From: an uncultured Campylobacter sp.
GTDB lineage: Bacteria; Campylobacterota; Campylobacteria; Campylobacterales; Campylobacteraceae
Reading direction: 5' to 3'
DNA length: 16,222 nucleotides
Assembly: GCF_938045775.1 (NCBI RefSeq)
Contig: NZ_CALIBH010000051.1
Span: forward strand, 1 to 16,222
In this document: positions 1-6,928 of the stretch, piece by piece
Position numbering within the stretch: the stretch's first letter is position 1
Layout: every line of letters starts with the position of its first letter
The notes under the pieces: model-generated
The model's database searches: none
What the model was told of the DNA's origin: nothing
The model's input: only the letters and a program-made list of their open reading frames with translations
Made by a program: the position numbers and the translations under genes

Positions 1-875
1 TCGGCTCGTTTAGCGGCGCGGTGAGGCTGCCTGCAGGCTACAAAAAACCTGCGATCCTAGGCGCCACCGACGGCGTGGGCACAAAGCTGCGACTCGCGAT
101 CGACGCGCGCAAATTTGACGGCGTAGGCCAGGATCTCGTCGCGATGTGCGTAAATGATCTCATCTGCAACTTCGCCGAGCCGCTATTTTTCCTCGACTAT
201 TACGCGACGGCGAAACTCGAGATCAGCGATGCCAAAGAGGTCGTAAAAAGCATCGCCGAGGGCTGCAAGCTCGCCCGCTGTGCACTGATCGGCGGCGAGA
301 CGGCGGAGATGCCCTCGATGTATGAGAAAGGCGACTTCGACCTTGCAGGCTTTGCCGTGGGCATCGCCGAGGAGGACAAGATCGACCGCAGCAAGTTCGT
401 GCGCGAGGGCGATGTGCTCATCGCGCTTCCTAGCAGCGGTCTGCACTCAAACGGCTTCTCGCTTGCGCGAAAAGTAGTTGCCGAGCTGGGGCTAAAATTT
501 GACGACAAGGTAGGCAATCGCGCGCTAATCGACGTGCTTTTGGAGCCGACTAGGATTTACGTCGCCGACTTTTTAAATTTAAAAGATAAAATCCACGCGC
601 TTGCGCATATCACGGGCGGCGGCATCGTGGAAAATCTGCCGCGCGTGTTTCCTGTGGGGCTGGGCGCGAAGATCGAGCGCGCTGCGATACGCACGCCTGA
701 GATCTTTAAAATCATCGCGCAAAAAGTAGAATCCGCCGAAATGATGAGGACGTTTAATATGGGCGTTGGCATGATCGTAGTAGCGCCGAAACAAAATGCG
801 GACTTTGTGCTCGCTAACACTGACGGCTACGTCATCGGCGAGGTCGTAAAAGGCGCGGGCGCACAGCTCGTGTAA
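1..875 (+). CDS. purM: Phosphoribosylformylglycinamidine cyclo-ligase (AIR synthetase), 5' end outside window
   Basis: PurM closes formylglycinamidine ribonucleotide to aminoimidazole ribonucleotide using ATP, step 5 of purine synthesis, in the cytoplasm. The frame is open from base 3 (reading GSFSGAVRLPAGYKKP), so the GTG at 21 is an internal codon and the true start lies before the window. About 290 of the usual 330-345 residues are present. Family hallmarks are visible: the DGVGTKLRLA nucleotide-site motif near the start, GGETAEMPSMY in the middle, LPSSGLHSNGFSLAR, HITGGGIVENLPRVFP and FNMGVGM near the C-terminus. It stops with TAA at 873-875. No clear terminator follows: a hairpin at 885-907 (GGTAAAA/TTTTACC) has no T-tract. 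The identification is secure; only the missing N-terminus limits it. Confidence 0.97.
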   Translation, partial: GSFSGAVRLPAGYKKPAILGATDGVGTKLRLAIDARKFDGVGQDLVAMCVNDLICNFAEPLFFLDYYATAKLEISDAKEVVKSIAEGCKLARCALIGGETAEMPSMYEKGDFDLAGFAVGIAEEDKIDRSKFVREGDVLIALPSSGLHSNGFSLARKVVAELGLKFDDKVGNRALIDVLLEPTRIYVADFLNLKDKIHALAHITGGGIVENLPRVFPVGLGAKIERAAIRTPEIFKIIAQKVESAEMMRTFNMGVGMIVVAPKQNADFVLANTDGYVIGEVVKGAGAQLV

Positions 876-950
876 ATTTAAAGCGGTAAAATTTGCCCCT
901 TTTTACCAAGGCGTAAGGTTGCGTTTAGGTTAAATTTTAAAGCTAGCATC

Positions 951-1277
951 GTGACCGCTTCCAAAAACAGCGCCGAGAATTATTATATGATAGGTCTTGC
1001 AGACGGCAAGTACGACTATAAGAACTATCTGCTTTTCCAAAGACCGATCAAGCTTGGGCAGTACGAGGACGCAGACGCACCGCACAACGGCTTATACGCC
1101 AAGTGTAGGCGACGTATGTTTAACGGCTGCAAAGCAGTGAAAATAACTAGCGAGCTTATCGTTTTTGAGGTCCAAGATAGCGTCATCACCGTGGATATCC
1201 GTGGCGTTAAAATTCCTAAACGCTTCATGCAGTATTACAAAGAAATTTTCGGCGATCTACTTAGCATCGAGGGATAA
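951..1277 (+). CDS. Imm10-like immunity protein, orphan, start codon uncertain
   Basis: This is a 108-residue acidic/aromatic protein if begun at the GTG at 951. The pattern YYMIGLADGKYDYKNYLLFQRPIKL followed by HNGLYAKC and a C-terminal IxVDI-IFGDLL stretch resembles the Imm10 family of polymorphic-toxin immunity proteins, as I remember it; no search was run. The frame stays open upstream to 882 and reads RLNFKASIVTA just before the GTG. FKASIV is the sort of N-terminus expected for Imm10 proteins, so the original start was probably at about 927-932, where TTA now stands and no ATG, GTG or TTG is in frame. The GTG also lacks a Shine-Dalgarno sequence at the proper distance. No toxin gene is adjacent: purM lies upstream and a gene-poor spacer downstream. 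It is either a recently damaged orphan immunity gene or one using an unusual start. Confidence 0.55.
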   Translation: MTASKNSAENYYMIGLADGKYDYKNYLLFQRPIKLGQYEDADAPHNGLYAKCRRRMFNGCKAVKITSELIVFEVQDSVITVDIRGVKIPKRFMQYYKEIFGDLLSIEG

Positions 1278-1740
1278 ATTTAAATGCACCAGCGGCACGC
1301 AAAAGCAAATTTCGCAATCACAAATATAAAGCCGAGATTAAAATTTAACGAGCGAATTTTTTAGATAGCGCGGGATAAGAGCGTTTAAGCAAAGCCATTA
1401 AACGCGATAAAACTTTGCGCCGGAGTAAAATTTATTGCAAGATTTGCGCATCAAATTCAGCGCAAGTATTATGTGGCAAAATTTACCCTTCCAAACATAG
1501 CTAAATTTAACGCTCGATCCGCAGCCGCCTGCGCTTTAAATTTAGACGCGCCGCTTGTCGCCTCTGCCCTCTTACAGCGGGCCCCGCGGACTTAAGAGAT
1601 GCAAGACGATCATTTCGCTATCTGCGCGCTTATTTTTTTAAAAAGAGTAATCACTAGCGCGCCCATACTGCCGCCTGCCTTTTCAGGAAAGGGCGATCGC
1701 TCGCCCCTTCTGTTTAAAATTTTATCTATGCGCTCGTGCC
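1278..1740. other. Gene-poor spacer of 463 bases
   Basis: I see no convincing gene here. The stretch mixes AAATTT-rich words with GC-rich patches such as GCGGGCCCCGCGG near 1579. A short open frame from the ATG at about 1600 to 1762 runs into the 3' end of the opposite-strand alcohol dehydrogenase, has no ribosome binding site, and is not called. The only likely element is the hairpin at 1691-1706, listed separately. The spacer may be the decayed remainder of the accessory locus that also held the Imm10-like gene; that is inference. Confidence 0.6.
1691..1706 (-). terminator. Probable rho-independent terminator of the alcohol dehydrogenase gene
   Basis: On the minus strand, GGGCGA-GCGA-TCGCCC forms a six-pair GC-rich stem with a four-base loop, followed by TTTCCT. 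It lies about 35 bases beyond the stop codon of the minus-strand dehydrogenase. The T-tract is short, so termination strength is uncertain. Confidence 0.5.
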
Positions 1741-2886
1741 TTATTTTGCAAAATCTAAAATTTTAGCGATATTTTCGCGGCTGTAGAGCTCCGCCATATT
1801 CCACGCTTTAGCGTTTGTCGCGGCTACGTCTATGACCTCGTCAAGCACCTTGCCTTCGATGCCTAGCTGCGCGAGGCCAGTAGGCGTACCGATCTTATCA
1901 AACCATGCTTTAAGTGACAGGATACCTTCATCTGCGCTTTTAAGGCCGAAAATTTCACGAGCGAAACGCTCAAACGCGCTTAAATTCCTATCCTTATACC
2001 ACCTCATCCACGCAGGCATTACCACGCTAAGACCGGCTCCGTGCGCGCAGTCCACGACCGCACTCATCGCATGCTCTATCATATGGTTCGGATAGCCGAA
2101 GCCGCCCACGCCCACGTAGGTTAACCCGTTTAGCGCCATCGTCGCGGCCCATGCAAACTCGGCGCGTGCATCGTAATCGCTCGGATCTGCGAGCAGGATT
2201 TCAGTCGTGCGGATGACGGTTTTGATGTTGGCTTCGATATAGGCTCGCACGATGTCCGGATGGACGCTAGCGGTAAAATACCCCTCGATGCTGTGCGCGA
2301 TGATGTCGCTCGCGCTATATACGAGATACTCGCGGCTGACGGTTGCTTGCAGCTGCGGGTTTATGACCGAGACTTTCGGGTATAGACACGGCGCGCTGAT
2401 CGGGTATTTTTGCTTGGTCTGCTCCTTGGTCACCACTCCGCCGCAGTTCATCTCCGAGCCCGTCGCGGCAAGGGTAATGATATCAAAAATTTTAAGCGCA
2501 ACGCTCGGGCTTTTGCCAGTAAAAAAATCCCACACGTCGCCCTCGTAGCAAGCGCCCGCGGCTACGGCTTTCGCCGAGTCCAGCACGCTTCCGCCGCCCA
2601 CAGCAAGCACGCTATCGGCGCCAAATTCTTTGGCGAGCTTGATCGCTTCATTTACTTTGCTTAACACGGGATTTGATTTTATGCCGCCAAGCTGCGTAAA
2701 TTCTATACCGCTTGCCTTTAAGCTGCTCTCCACGACGCCCATCAGACCGCTCTTTTGTACGCGCTCGCTGCCGTATAGTACGAGAGCCTTTCTCGCGCCC
2801 GCTTCCTTCATATACTGCCCGATATGTTCCTCTTTACCCTTGCCAAATTCTATCCTCACGGGGTTGCAAAAACTAAAATCTTTCAT
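1741..2886 (-). CDS. Iron-containing alcohol dehydrogenase, butanol-dehydrogenase/YqhD type
   Basis: This is a 381-residue cytoplasmic group III alcohol dehydrogenase, expected to reduce aldehydes to alcohols with NAD(P)H. The cofactor motif GGGSVLDSAKAVAAG lies at residues 97-111, ATGSEM at 141-146, and the metal ligands read as D194, H198, H268 and H282 in DIIAH, PNHMIEH and CAHG. These have the same spacing as in E. coli YqhD (D194, H198, H267, H281). The ATG at 2886 is preferred over the in-frame ATG at 2946 because AAAGGAGA lies just upstream of it and because MKDFSFCNPVRIEFGKG is the usual family N-terminus. A TATAAT box sits about 30 bases upstream. The divergent neighbour is an AraC-type regulator, the arrangement expected of its own activator (compare YqhC/YqhD), but that regulator is broken. 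Length is normal and the gene looks intact. The exact substrate is unknown. Confidence 0.93.
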   Translation of the reverse strand: MKDFSFCNPVRIEFGKGKEEHIGQYMKEAGARKALVLYGSERVQKSGLMGVVESSLKASGIEFTQLGGIKSNPVLSKVNEAIKLAKEFGADSVLAVGGGSVLDSAKAVAAGACYEGDVWDFFTGKSPSVALKIFDIITLAATGSEMNCGGVVTKEQTKQKYPISAPCLYPKVSVINPQLQATVSREYLVYSASDIIAHSIEGYFTASVHPDIVRAYIEANIKTVIRTTEILLADPSDYDARAEFAWAATMALNGLTYVGVGGFGYPNHMIEHAMSAVVDCAHGAGLSVVMPAWMRWYKDRNLSAFERFAREIFGLKSADEGILSLKAWFDKIGTPTGLAQLGIEGKVLDEVIDVAATNAKAWNMAELYSRENIAKILDFAK

Positions 2887-2913
2887 CTTTTCTCCTTTAA
2901 ATAAAGTTGCTAA

Positions 2914-2919
2914 ATTATA
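2914..2919 (-). promoter_or_regulatory. -10 box of the alcohol dehydrogenase promoter
   Basis: A perfect TATAAT lies on the minus strand in the context GGCTATAATTTAGC, preceded by an A/T-rich stretch as in Campylobacter sigma-70 promoters. Transcription would begin near 2907, giving a leader of about 20 bases that contains AAAGGAGA before the ATG at 2886. Confidence 0.55.
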
Positions 2920-3014
2920 GCCTTTTTTAAAATTTTGCGGTAGCACGATAGTCCAAATTCCTTGCCTAATCGTGCAAATTTAAATATAACCCGCGTAAAT
3001 TTAAAGGAACTTAG

Positions 3015-3893
3015 ATGAACAAAGCAGATAAAAATTTTAAAAGACGCCGCAAAGATCACCGGCGAGCTGTATCTCGCCTAGGGGCACGCTCAGAAGCCTA
3101 TAGGGGCGTTTAGCTTCTATCGTCAAAGAAAGCCCCAGACTTCATCGCGACGATCTACGAACCTAGCGCGTGCTTGTGCCTGCGCGACGGCAAAATGGTG
3201 GAATTTAGCGGCAAGCAGTATCGCTACGATATGCAAAAATTCCTACTTTGCGCAAGCGACTTGCCGCTTTTGGGGCGGGTAGAGCACTGTCCGTTTCTAT
3301 CGGTAAGCATTAAATTTCAAAGCGAGGACATTCTTGAAGCGCTTAAGGAGATAGGCTGGCAGGGCTGTGCGGGCAGACTTAGCAGCAGCCTATACTTCGG
3401 CGATATGGATTGCGAGATCGCGGACGCCGTTTCTAGGCTCATCTCTTTGCTGCACAGAGGGTCTATGAGTCTAAAGCATGTCGGACGACTGGCGGTAAAA
3501 GAAATTTTATACACGCTAATCTTAAGCGGCGCAGGAGAATTTCTCGGCCGCTTCGTCATGCAGGGCACGGCGGAAAACTATATCGCGCGCGCAATGAGGG
3601 AAATTAAAAGCCGCTTCAAAGAGCCGATCAACATGCGCGAGTTGGCGGCCGAGCTCGGCATCAGCCCGTCGTCGTTTTATCATAATTTCAAAAAAATTAC
3701 CACGCTAAGCCCGCTTGATTTTCAAAAGCGCATTAGACTACAGGAAGCTAGATATATCTTGCAAAACAGCAATAGCACGGCGTCTCAAGCAGCTTTTGAT
3801 GTCGGATACGAAAGTCCGTCGCAATTCAGCAGGGAGTATGCGAGGATGTTTGGCATGCCGCCTAAAGCCCATGCGCAGACGCTTCGAGGCTAA
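3015..3893 (+). pseudogene. AraC-family transcriptional regulator (AraC_N + HTH_18), broken by frameshifts and stops
   Basis: This is the remnant of a YqhC-like regulator, 879 bases long, matching about 293 codons of an intact family member. AAAGGA at 3003-3008 precedes the ATG at 3015. The frame reads MNKADK and then must shift by one base in the A-run at 3030-3034 to give ILKDAAKITGELYLA. It meets TAG at 3079, continues as GHAQKPIGAFSFYRQRKPQ, and must shift back near 3138 to give DFIATIYEPSACLCLRDGKMVEF. Without the shifts the ATG frame hits TAG at 3111. From 3141 on the frame is clean: the rest of the AraC_N domain, then two helix-turn-helix units (MRELAAELGISPSSFYHNF and ASQAAFDVGYESPSQFSREYARMF). 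The longest intact frame starts at an internal TTG (3174) without a ribosome binding site. The two shifts compensate each other. It is divergent from the alcohol dehydrogenase, its probable former target. Confidence 0.8.
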
Positions 3894-4077
3894 GAAGCGG
3901 GCAAAATCAGGCGATCATCGGTTTGGATGGGTTTTGTGAAATTTAAACCGCCTTTGCAGCTTAAATTTAATTGATTTAAACGCAAATTCCACATCTAAAA
4001 TTATAAAATTTTGATTAAACATTGGCTTCTAAAAAAATACATTAGTGCCGCTAAATTCTAGCGTCATTATATATGGA

Positions 4078-4284
4078 TTATAAGTGCTGTGAAATTTTAA
4101 AGCTGCGGACGCCCAATATCGGCACCGCGATACCCTCTTCTGTAACCGCGCCCCCGTGCTCGGTCTGCGTAAAATAGGAAGAACATCGCCGCTCGCAAGC
4201 CCGTGCTCATCCAGATAGCGCGCTAGCAGCGCGAGGACCCTTTATCACGAAGCCGCCCAGTTCGGAGAAAATTCGCCTTTTCAT
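4078..4284 (-). pseudogene. Remnant of a small gene of unknown function with two compensating frameshifts
   Basis: On the minus strand an ATG at 4284, preceded by AAGAAGG, reads MKRRIFSELGGFVIKG. After a one-base shift the reading VLALLARYLDEHGLASGDVLPI follows, and after a second shift TQTEHGGAVTEEGIAVPILGVRSF and on to TAA at 4078-4080. The ATG and the TAA are in the same frame, so the two shifts cancel; read without shifts, the ATG frame stops at TGA after about 25 codons. The three pieces together would make a protein of about 68 residues with plausible helices and a hydrophobic C-terminal strand. I do not recognise the family. The fragment ends in each frame could be coincidental, so this call is tentative. 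Confidence 0.4.
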
Positions 4285-4360
4285 TTGCGCCCTTCTTTGA
4301 TCGCCGTGCGCAGAAATTTTACCGCTCATTTGCCCTCTTTGTTTTTGTTTCGCAGCGCCG

Positions 4361-4450
4361 ATGAAATTTTATCGCCGCGCCCGCAGCAGGCTAAATTTTA
4401 TCTCTGCAGTCGCGCCGCAGATGAAATTTAAACTCCCATTTCGCGCTCAA
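4361..4450. repeat. Three degenerate 30-base tandem units
   Basis: Units begin at 4361, 4391 and 4421, each opening with a variant of ATGAAATTTTATC (CTAAATTTTATC, ATGAAATTTAAAC) followed by a GC-rich half. Any translation therefore has a 10-residue period. The array lies just downstream of the LRR/NTF2-like gene, and its last bases adjoin that gene's stop codon at 4453. Sequence divergence between units is considerable. Confidence 0.4.
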
Positions 4451-4452
4451 AT

Positions 4453-5352
4453 TTACAGCCCACGGCTTTTCCAGCCGCCGTCCATGCCTTGGCACTTATC
4501 TACGAGCCAGTGCCCGTCCTTGCGCACGAGCAGGAAGCGGCGCGCAAAGCCGTGTTCGTCCTTGGCGTAGATGTAAATTTTGTTTTTGCTCTCGCATTCG
4601 GCGTCCGTTAGCTCGTACCCGCCGTAGGTGCCGCCCTCTGCCATCGAAAACGAGATGCCCTCGGGACGGAAGCCGCTGCGCCTAACGAGCGTGCAGTAGC
4701 GCGCAAAGAGCTCCTCGCACCTGCGCTGCACCTCGCCGTCGTCTGCGTCATCGATTCGCGATGTGGCAAATTTCTCCCACTCGCTCATCGCCGCGAAAAA
4801 TTCTAAAAGCGCACTCTGCGCCGCCGCAGCGTCCTGGGGATCAAGCTTCTTTTTGCTCTTTGCGGCGTCTCTTTGCGCCTGCTCGAACTCCGCAATTTGC
4901 TCCTTGCTAAAGCGCCCGCCGCCAAGATAAAACTGGATTTTCGTATCCGCCGCGGCTAGCAGCCCCGCAAAGCTCACGTGCGAATTGACCAGGCGCAGCG
5001 ATTTTAGCTTCGGGATTTGCACGATCGCTTTTAGCCCCTCATCCGTGATGCTAACGTTTTCGATACCGACGTGTTCGAGCTTGGCGTGTGCCGCAAAGTA
5101 TCTAAAGCCCTCGCCACTTATCTTATCGCTATCTTGCAAAAACAGATACGCAAGCTTCGGCAGCGTGGCTAGATGCTGCAGCGCCGCGTCCGTAATCGCC
5201 GTAGCTATAAAGCCCATATTTACGAGGCTTTTTACCTCGCAGATGCGGCGCACCATCTCATCGGTAAGTGCTACGTTTTCGTAGTGATGGCCTTTGCAGT
5301 AGCGCTCGCTAACTGCGTCCAAAGCCTCCTGCATCGTGATCTGCCTCATCAT
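4453..5352 (-). CDS. Leucine-rich-repeat protein with C-terminal NTF2-like immunity domain
   Basis: The product has 299 residues (298 if the second ATG at 5349 is used, which is better spaced from AAAGGA). Residues about 28-147 carry degenerate leucine-rich repeats of the LxxL-P-KLxxL type: AALQHLATLPKLAYLFL, AAHAKLEHVGIENVSI and LKAIVQIPKLKSLRLV. A charged, lysine-rich linker follows at about 150-172. The C-terminal part (about 175-299) contains ALLEFFAAMSEWE, a middle region ending in KNKIYIYAKDEHGFARRFLLV, and a final KDGHWLVDKCQGMDGGWKS. These resemble the NTF2-fold immunity proteins of polymorphic toxin systems, as I recall them. No signal peptide is seen, so it is cytoplasmic. Function is inferred as toxin neutralisation, with the LRR part as a recognition module; no toxin gene is in the window. 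Spacer flanks on both sides suggest a single-gene transcript. Confidence 0.6.
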   Translation of the reverse strand: MMRQITMQEALDAVSERYCKGHHYENVALTDEMVRRICEVKSLVNMGFIATAITDAALQHLATLPKLAYLFLQDSDKISGEGFRYFAAHAKLEHVGIENVSITDEGLKAIVQIPKLKSLRLVNSHVSFAGLLAAADTKIQFYLGGGRFSKEQIAEFEQAQRDAAKSKKKLDPQDAAAAQSALLEFFAAMSEWEKFATSRIDDADDGEVQRRCEELFARYCTLVRRSGFRPEGISFSMAEGGTYGGYELTDAECESKNKIYIYAKDEHGFARRFLLVRKDGHWLVDKCQGMDGGWKSRGL

Positions 5353-5530
5353 CTATCCTTTAAAATTTGATTTTAAAATTTTAGTGAAATTTTACGATTT
5401 ACGCAAGCGCTTAAATTTACGCGCGAATTTGCGTGCGCAGCAAAATTAAATTTCGCAGCAATAGCGCGGTTGAAATATACTTTCATCGTTGAAATTTGGC
5501 ACAGAATTTCGGCAACACTTTTTAAATTTA

Positions 5531-5554
5531 GCTCGCCACGCAAAGCGGGCGAGC
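5531..5554 (-). terminator. Hairpin downstream of hisIE, possible terminator
   Basis: GCTCGCC and GGCGAGC form a seven-pair stem with a ten-base loop, about 34 bases beyond the hisIE stop codon. On the minus strand it is followed by TAAATTTAAAAA rather than a clean T-run, so the terminator call is weak. Confidence 0.35.
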
Positions 5555-5587
5555 GGAAAAGACGTCTTCGCGATTAAATTTTACGCA

Positions 5588-6640
5588 TCATTTTTCGCGG
5601 TGACGCTTTTCTTCGATGCCGCTTTGCCCTTGCCTGCGCACTAGCTCGTCAAGCAGGGCGTCCGGGTGGATATTGTGCGCCGCAAGCGCGAGCAGAAGGT
5701 GAAATACAAGATCCGCTCCCTCGTAAATCACGTCATATCGCGGCTCGCCCGCTCTGTGCTCGCCGAAGCCCTCGCGCGCGACGTCTGCGTAAAGCTCGCT
5801 ACGCGAGAGGTCCTTGCACGCCAGTGCGAACTCGCACGCCTCCTCGGCGATCTTTTTGAGATAGGCGTTTTCGCCCTTCGCGTAGAGCGAGGCGACGTAG
5901 GAGAGCGCGGACTCGCCGTTTAGCTTGCGATCCAAGCAGACGTGATAAATTTCGTCCAAAATACCGTACGGGCTTTTTTCTGCGGAGTTTTTAGGCGTAG
6001 AATTTTGCGCGGCGGCGTCTAAATTTTGCTCGCTGCGCTCTGCGGCGGAATTCGACGATGCTAAATTTGCTGCCGTAAAATTTTGTGTCGCAGAACTTTG
6101 CCGATCGCAAGAGGCAGTGGAATTTTGAGGCATAAAATTTTGCGAGCCGTCACGGGCAATAGAATTTTGAGGCGTGTAATCCGCCGAGCTGTCGCAGGAA
6201 GCGGAATTTTGCTCTGCACGGGAATTCGCGGAGTTTTTCTGCGCGAGAGAGGCTGCAGAGCCGTGCTCTGCAAAATTTATCGCGCCGCAAGCACTCGAGC
6301 TCCCCACATTTTCGCCGCGTTTTTGGAACGAAATCTCTTTGAAAAAGCAGCTTCGCGCGCCCGTGTGGCAGGCGGATCCGCCGCATTGCTCGACTTTAAG
6401 CAGCAGCGCGTCGTTGTCACAGTCCAAAAAGGCGGATTTTACGAGCTGAACGTGCCCGCTGCTCTCGCCCTTTTTCCAGATGCGTCCCTTGCTGCGCGAA
6501 AAGTAGTGCGCGTAGCCGGTTTGCAGCGTCAGGCTTAGCGCCTCTTCGTTCATATACGCGAGCATCAAAACCGCGCCGTCGCCCGCATCTTGCACGATCG
6601 CAGGGAGCAGTCCGCCTAATTTTTGCCAATCTACCTTCAT
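5588..6640 (-). CDS. hisIE: Bifunctional phosphoribosyl-AMP cyclohydrolase / phosphoribosyl-ATP pyrophosphohydrolase with a large repetitive insert
   Basis: HisIE carries out steps 2 and 3 of histidine synthesis in the cytoplasm. The cyclohydrolase domain (about 1-105) has GRIWKKGESSGH, the metal-site DCDND (73-77) and ACHTGARSC (90-98). The pyrophosphohydrolase domain (about 225-350) has LDEIYHVCLDRK, AEEACEFALA, EGADLVFHLL and ELVRRQGQSGIEEK. Between them residues about 107-224 are a low-complexity insert rich in N, S, A and Q. Its units start with QN at residues 144, 158, 172 and 186, exactly 14 residues apart. The usual HisIE is about 200-240 residues, so the 350 here are explained by this linker plus a smaller insertion in the HisE part (about 278-303). 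All key catalytic residues are kept, so the enzyme is probably active. The ATG at 6640 has AAGGA six bases upstream. No other his gene is adjacent. Confidence 0.95.
   Translation of the reverse strand: MKVDWQKLGGLLPAIVQDAGDGAVLMLAYMNEEALSLTLQTGYAHYFSRSKGRIWKKGESSGHVQLVKSAFLDCDNDALLLKVEQCGGSACHTGARSCFFKEISFQKRGENVGSSSACGAINFAEHGSAASLAQKNSANSRAEQNSASCDSSADYTPQNSIARDGSQNFMPQNSTASCDRQSSATQNFTAANLASSNSAAERSEQNLDAAAQNSTPKNSAEKSPYGILDEIYHVCLDRKLNGESALSYVASLYAKGENAYLKKIAEEACEFALACKDLSRSELYADVAREGFGEHRAGEPRYDVIYEGADLVFHLLLALAAHNIHPDALLDELVRRQGQSGIEEKRHREK
6041..6215 (-). repeat. Degenerate 42-base tandem repeat inside hisIE
   Basis: On the plus strand GAATTTTG recurs at 6120, 6162 and 6204, with AAATTTTG at 6078, exactly 42 bases apart, and further non-periodic copies on either side. 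In the protein each copy reads QNS or QNF. The second half of the units is more variable (SCDSSADYTP, ARDGSQNFMP, SCDRQSSAT). Confidence 0.7.
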
Positions 6641-6742
6641 CTTTGATCCTTAGTTTGCGAAGTCGCGCGCCCTGAATTTAGCCGCCGCGCGCGGAATTTG
6701 AGTTATGAATTTACGAAGCGGCGCGCCTCGTAAATTTAAAAC

Positions 6743-6778
6743 AAGCCTAGCGGTTAAATTTAAGCGACCGCTAGGTTT
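6743..6778 (-). terminator. Probable terminator downstream of the ilvE-SPFH operon
   Basis: CCTAGCGGT at 6746-6754 pairs with ACCGCTAGG at 6767-6775. One G-T pair and two A-T pairs extend it to 12 pairs with a 12-base loop. On the minus strand the stem is followed by GTTTTAAATTT, so it would end transcripts from the SPFH gene about 150 bases upstream. The rest of the 6641-6928 spacer shows nothing I can name. Confidence 0.55.
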
Positions 6779-6928
6779 AAGCTGCGACGGGCGCGAGTTC
6801 TGCTCGTCACGAGCTTTTACGCTCGCTGTTAAGTTTAGCTCGCAAAATCGAGAGTTAAGCTTATGCGCCCGGAGCAATTCGCTATTAAATTTATCTCGCG
6901 AAATCGGAGCGCACAGCCGCCTGAAATT

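Noticed and set aside
885..907. GGTAAAA/TTTTACC hairpin after purM as a terminator
   Set aside because: The seven-pair stem is AT-rich and is followed by AAGGCG, not a T-run.
1600..1762. Short plus-strand frame starting MQDDHFAICALIF
   Set aside because: It has no ribosome binding site, overlaps the 3' end of the alcohol dehydrogenase and includes its terminator hairpin.
6041..6215. The 42-base periodic array as a CRISPR
   Set aside because: Only an eight-base core is conserved, units lie in frame inside hisIE, and there are no constant repeats with unique spacers and no cas genes.
6083..6538. 151-residue plus-strand frame opposite hisIE
   Set aside because: It is a shadow of the hisIE frame; its arginine-rich periodicity comes from the 42-base repeat read on the other strand.
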